64,000 bases of DNA. It comes from Patiria pectinifera (lineage: Eukaryota; Echinodermata; Asteroidea; Valvatida; Asterinidae). The stretch lies in assembly GCA_029964075.1 (NCBI GenBank), contig CM057136.1, positions 11,966,001 to 12,030,000 of the forward strand. The letters are read 5' to 3'. The position numbers and the translations under genes are program-made. Shown here one piece after another: positions 59,221 to 64,000 of the stretch. Numbering within the stretch: the stretch's first letter is position 1; the number at the start of each line of letters is the position of its first letter. Below the pieces are notes generated by a model. That model saw only the letters and a program-made list of their open reading frames with translations. It searched no databases and had not been told where the DNA came from.

Positions 59221-62200
59221 CAAACTTTCTGTCCTGTTACGTACTGTACTGTACTGTACGTAGCATTCTTAGCATACACATCTTGTAAAATCTTCCTGGA
59301 AAGTCTTCAATTCTTGGCGAGCACAATCCTCAACAATGGGTTGAATGGGGTGGGAATGTACAAGGGGAAAGTGGATTAACCATTAACCTGATACCGGTAT
59401 TATCTTGCTTCATTTCCCAATCCACCATGTCACACTTTTGTTCCCCTTTAGTGTGTATAAAGATCTACATACACGTCATCAAGAATAGAAACTACATCAC
59501 CCATGTACATGTATGCATTCACATTTATTAAAGGTCCAATTGCAAAGCCGCTGCGCTTCCCACACGCATCAGTCCGAGCCTTTCATAATGGGGTGGTATA
59601 GTCGTTTCACGCTTTGCGAACCGTAACACCCAAAAGCACAACTGGCATTGACTGGAGATAAAAATATCCCCGTCTCCATGATCCTTGCAAGATGATACTA
59701 AGTTGCTTAGGGCACCAGACCAAGGAATACGGAGAAAGGACAGAAAAATGGCAGGTTTTGAAAGCTTGTCAATCATTATGCGGTATTTCCTTAAATATAC
59801 AGGGACATGTGTTCTTCTGAAGCCACGTTGGCATTTTTTTTTGATAGTCTTGCAGTTGCACATTTTAAAAAAATTCAAACTTGGCTTTTTGTGGAAGCAA
59901 TTGTAATAAAAGAATATTATAATATTCAGAATATTATTTGGGTGTTTATGTTGCATACATACAGAAATATTCTCGGTATTGCACTCCTTAATACTTAAGT
60001 GGTTCAAACAGATATATATGTATATACACAATGTATACATATCTATACAAAGTGTGTATACAAAGTATACACAAGTACATGTAATATATTTTAATGTTGA
60101 TTTATTGTAATCATAAGGATGTGGGGTGTTGAATTGGTTTCCTGCTTTGAAACGGTTTCCTGCTTTTGAATTTGAATTTCAGAACCTCCTGGCCATTTTT
60201 CTTTTAAAACTTGGATTACAGATTTTTTGGGTCCCCGGTGTGGGGCGGCGAGCGGGGGGAATTTTTTTTTTGTGGGGGCGCCCTTTACAGCGGGCCAATA
60301 ATGGTGAGCCCAGTATTCGGACACGAAGGTGCTCAAACGAACCAGTCCAGTGCACAAAAACGCAGTATGCACTCAAGGGCCGAGTGTGGATCATGTTATT
60401 CCTCCATGCATGGATCAAGTATCAAGGCGCGTCCTGTGCATAGGCCTTAAAAAGGACGGCGATTCGTTTCTCTATTTTTGGGGCTAGACGCCGGGATTGC
60501 GGTTAAAAAGTGAATCAAAAGCTTGAGATTACTACTCCGATGGCAAAATTTTTGTTTGATTTAAAAAAGAAAAAAATTGGTCATTAAAAGTGGAATTTTT
60601 GGGCGGCGATTTTTGTAAAAAAATTTCCATTTCCTTTTTTTTCTTTTCGGCAGCGGATCCGTAATCCAAGTAATTTTTGTTCTTAAAAATGGCCTGAAGA
60701 AGAAACAAGTGCAAGTGCACAATAAGCTCTGGCCGTGTTGCGAGAAGTCTTGTATGAAAGTCTTGCAAGAAATCGATCAAAATGATCCCTGCCAGAGCTG
60801 AAAAAATGCGACGCCGATGGCCCATATGAAACACTACACTTTTGGTCAACTTTCGGGACTGACAGACAGACCGACTACCAAGTGACATGTAGAAACTCCT
60901 GCCAGAGCTTAAAATATATAGTGATCAGGCATGAGATTTTTTTCCACACTTTTGTCTGAAATCAGACTTTTTGAATCGGAGAGAAGGACATTATTAGCAT
61001 AGAAAGATGCGTTGCATCTTTCAGACATTTTCATCAATTTTTTTCCAGACGTTTTTAAATTGACAGTGCATTCCCTGAGTGACGTCGGCTACATGTACAT
61101 ACAAACGCGTTTTAACAATGAACATGATTATTATTTTATTCAACTAAATGAGAATTCCACAGAACCATCATCATCACGCTCCGACCTGATCAATGTGAAC
61201 TCAGGTTTTCCGTTTTCACTGCGCATCAAAAGCAAGCCTCGTGTTAATTCGCGTCCGAGATTAGATTTGCTTTGTGTTTTCTACTGCGTTTCAGTACCCA
61301 GTCCCACATCTCGTCACCTTGTGACATTCTCCCTGCTCTCGCCGGTAATCGAGGCACGATCACAAGTCCATTGCCGAGCACCACTCCAAACAGGTGACCG
61401 GCTCCCCGATCAAAATTGAAGTTTTTTTGGTTTTTTTTGTATTGGAGTGGCTGACGATGTGCTCACGTTATTGGGGGCTCGTGTGCAGTTCTGCATGCCG
61501 TGGTATAATGAAGAAGCTGCTTTGCGTCTGCCTAAGATGGCACGTGTGACTTCAGATCAATTTGCCTGTGGGGGAAAAAATGGGAGAGAAACCATGAGAT
61601 CCTACCATGGATGTGCATTCAGAGTATCCTCGCAGTACAGGGAAAATGAAACATGAATTACTTTTTTTACAGAACTGATATGCTTCTCTAGCGCTACGTA
61701 AAATGTCTTGTCAGTTTGGTTTTGTATAGTTAGGTTACATGCAAAGCCAGATGTTTCGACTATACCGGTAGTAAAAAGAGAAACGTAAACTTCTTTTCAG
61801 AACACTGCAAAAAACAAAACTTAAGACAAATCGGTCATGGTATTGTGCCCAATGTTGGTCAACAAACCAACTGCTGACAATCGTGGGCAAAGTTCTTCCC
61901 GGTAGTTGGTCAAGTTTTGCTCGAATCAAGCAACAGTGTGGTACCCGGTAACTCATGTTGGGCAAATAAATATTGCCCAACAATGTTTTTTTTTACCCAT
62001 TTGCTAGTTAGTATCAGGGAAACAGAAGCCAGTGAGTTGTAGAGATGCTTCCACTGGCAAGAAATGAGAAGATTAAAAAAACGCTGTAAATTGACGAAAA
62101 GAAAACCAGTTCACGCGGTCAGTTGGCTTATGATGCTTTGGATACTGTACCGGTGAAGTAGCCTTCGTTGCATATGCGCAACGTCAAGAACGTCAAGAGA

Positions 62201-63384
62201 CTCTCCTTCTCCCAACCCATTATGGCATCAGGAAATTAAATCGACACCTCTGGTCTTCCACCGGTGTGCCTCCTGCATCACCCGAGACCATCCATACAGC
62301 AGACTTCTTGATTCGTCTGTCCGTCATCCCCCCCCCCCCCCCCCGGAAACTCAGAGCGCCACCGGACGGAAACCACCACCCTTTGTGTTTAGTGATTAAA
62401 TATTGGTTCGCTTGTGCAGGGGCCGGATGTGAGAGCGTCGACGTAATTAGGCCGCCAGGCACCGCGCTTCCAAAGATATATAACCATTTGGGAATGATAA
62501 CACAATGGAAAGAGGATAGTAGTCCTTTTGTTAATGTTACCGGACGCAAAAAAATATAACAAAATTAGTTTGATCTGTACTAGGCAGTTTCCTATGTTGT
62601 CCTGAAAGTCAGCATACTATTTCCGTAAAGTCAGAATTTCACTTTCGCGTTCTGTTTCGCGCTGAGGTTGAACTGGCCTTAATTTGAAGAGAAAAGAGAA
62701 AGAGATTGTAATTATTAAATTTAATTTTCAATTAAAAAGTATTTTGCCTATTTACCCCTGAGATTTACCCATTGTTTCCTGTACCACCACAAACTTCGGC
62801 AAGTTGCCGAAACAGCAACAAAAAAGAAAAAAAATCACACACCGGTACATGATATTTCAATAGAAACGTTAACTTCCCCGTGTTGGGGCCCTATTCCTAA
62901 AGACCCTTTGACACTTGACAGATATGTGAGTTGATTCATAATCTACATGTATAAAAGAACCTCTTATTGAAAGTACCGGTCACGATGTACGTCACTGGCG
63001 TTGGCCTGGGAATGACAGCCAAAAAAAAAAAAAAAATGGAAAAAAAATCCTTTTCAGTTTGCGTTCGGCAGCGAGAGATTTAATTTTGTCCCATTGTAAT
63101 CGCATTCAGTAGCTTTTATTAAATACAGTTGTTAGTGTAGATTTCCCGGGAGAAGACGATTGTGGAGAAAAGCTTGTACGTAGTTTACGTGAGTGTAAGC
63201 TGATCATTGGGATTAGAAGTGCTGCGGGAACAATTGAGTGAACTTTCAAATGTTGCTAAAGTACTGTTAAAGTTCTTAAAAGGGTTGGATGTTGAAAAAG
63301 GTCATGCATAGTATACACATGCACATGATAGAACACAATTTGATGATAGTACAGAGTTTGGGGGAAAAAGCCATAATGAAATGT

Positions 63385-63859
63385 ACCCGAAACATACAAT
63401 GTACATTCAGTGCCAAGTAGTCCTTTCAGTCAAAATCAAACAAGTGACTGTTTTCAACAGTTAAGAATTCCCAGCCTACATAAAGCAGGATTGACTGGCT
63501 GGGACTGACTTATGCTTTGACCCCGGGTGAGTGATAAAACAGCTGTGACCACAACTTGCCTGCTTTGTCTGTCGACCCAGTTTGACTAATCACAGTGCTT
63601 GCTTAACATTTATTATTATTATTATTTATTATTATTATTATTTATTCGGCCAAATTACATGATACAACAAGCAATCTACAAAGTAAACAAAACTAAACAA
63701 ACACAATCCAATCCAAGCTGGCCAGGATTGACAAAAGTATAATAAAACACTGTGACTCGAAAGCCTGACTGCTGATGACTAGCCTTTGATAAAAGTATAA
63801 CAGGGGAAGTATAAGTGAATTTTGACTGTCTGTGACTGTTGAAATAGCAAGAGGGTTAA
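63385..63859 (+). mobile_element. MITE family C copy with internal insertion
   Basis: GTGCCAAGTAGTCCTTTCAG, AAGCAGGATTGACTGGCTGG, GACCCAGTTTGACTAATCAC and AGCAAGAGGGTTAA match 49310-49655. About 150 bp starting with a TTATTATTATT run (63609-63760) is inserted in the middle. Confidence 0.7.
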
Positions 63860-64000
63860 AGGTAGAGTTAGACCATCTGCGTCTGTCCAAAATGCAATTG
63901 ACCAAATTGTTGTTACAAAGCTTACTTGGTTTAAAGACAGTAATGGCACTGAACAGAATTCCCTGTGAAATTATTCCTTCGGGCATGCTGTCATTTTGAA
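63856..64000 (+). mobile_element. MITE family A copy cut by window end
   Basis: TTAAAGGTAGAGTTAGACCA starts at 63856 and shares its TTAA with the right end of the family C element. Continues TTACTTGGTTTAAAGACAGT and CCTGTGAAATTATTCCTTC to the window edge. Confidence 0.75.

Larger units (their letters stand above)
48405..64000 (+). other. PTEN: putative intron 1 of second PTEN gene, open at window end
   Basis: 15.6 kb without a recognizable exon. Repeats are listed separately. Non-repeat parts (49.7-51.0, 51.5-52.9, 57.3-58.6, 60.7-63.4 kb) are AT-rich with scattered TACATGTA words. The longest open frames (50115-50624 minus, 59528-60040 minus) have no recognizable domain. Confidence 0.6.

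Noticed and set aside
59528..60040. 170-residue minus-strand frame with a C-terminal ERLGLMRVGSAAALQLDL
   Set aside because: Half is low-complexity and the C-terminal text looks repeat-derived. No gene support.
61012..61656. Two plus-strand frames (135 and 69 residues) in a repeat-poor patch
   Set aside because: No recognizable motif, no coding-type splice signals, no similarity to PTEN exons.

Overview
The window is eukaryotic genomic DNA: spliced genes with GT-AG introns, long AT-rich introns, poly(A) signals, tRNA-derived SINEs, TIR/MITE-type DNA transposons and minisatellites. Nothing bacterial, viral or CRISPR-like was seen. Gene content, about 400-aa PTEN architecture, and strong use of the palindromic words TACATGTA and TACCGGTA suggest a marine invertebrate, most likely a non-vertebrate deuterostome such as an echinoderm. 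The organism assignment is inference.

Layout, all genes on the + strand. (1) 1..8188: the 3' ten exons of a BTB-BACK-Kelch gene orthologous to the KLHL2/KLHL3 group (484 residues seen; about the first 100 lie before the window). (2) 8189..14605: 3' UTR and intergenic DNA with MITE-like repeats and a G-run/C-run minisatellite about 0.8 kb before the next gene. (3) 14606..38517: a complete PTEN phosphatase gene in 9 coding exons (393 aa) with a 14.7-kb first intron that carries perfect U12-type (minor spliceosome) signals at both ends. (4) 38518..about 43115: probable PTEN 3' UTR with a MITE and a 58-bp minisatellite. (5) 43116..48325: spacer with CRE-like palindromes and two weak candidate exons. 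(6) 48326..48404: a second, distinct PTEN first coding exon with the same U12-type donor. This marks the start of a tandem PTEN paralogue that continues past the window; 48405..64000 would be its first intron and holds only repeats as far as I can see.

How the genes relate: KLHL2/3 proteins are Cullin-3 substrate adaptors that in animals target WNK kinases. PTEN is the PI(3,4,5)P3 3-phosphatase opposing PI3K. I see no operon-like relationship. The main biological novelty is a head-to-tail PTEN pair in which both copies keep the minor-spliceosome intron, with divergence in the N-terminal PIP2-binding segment. Secondary points are a 0.74-kb near-palindrome in PTEN intron 2, several TTAA-flanked MITE families, and structured minisatellites in or next to both genes.
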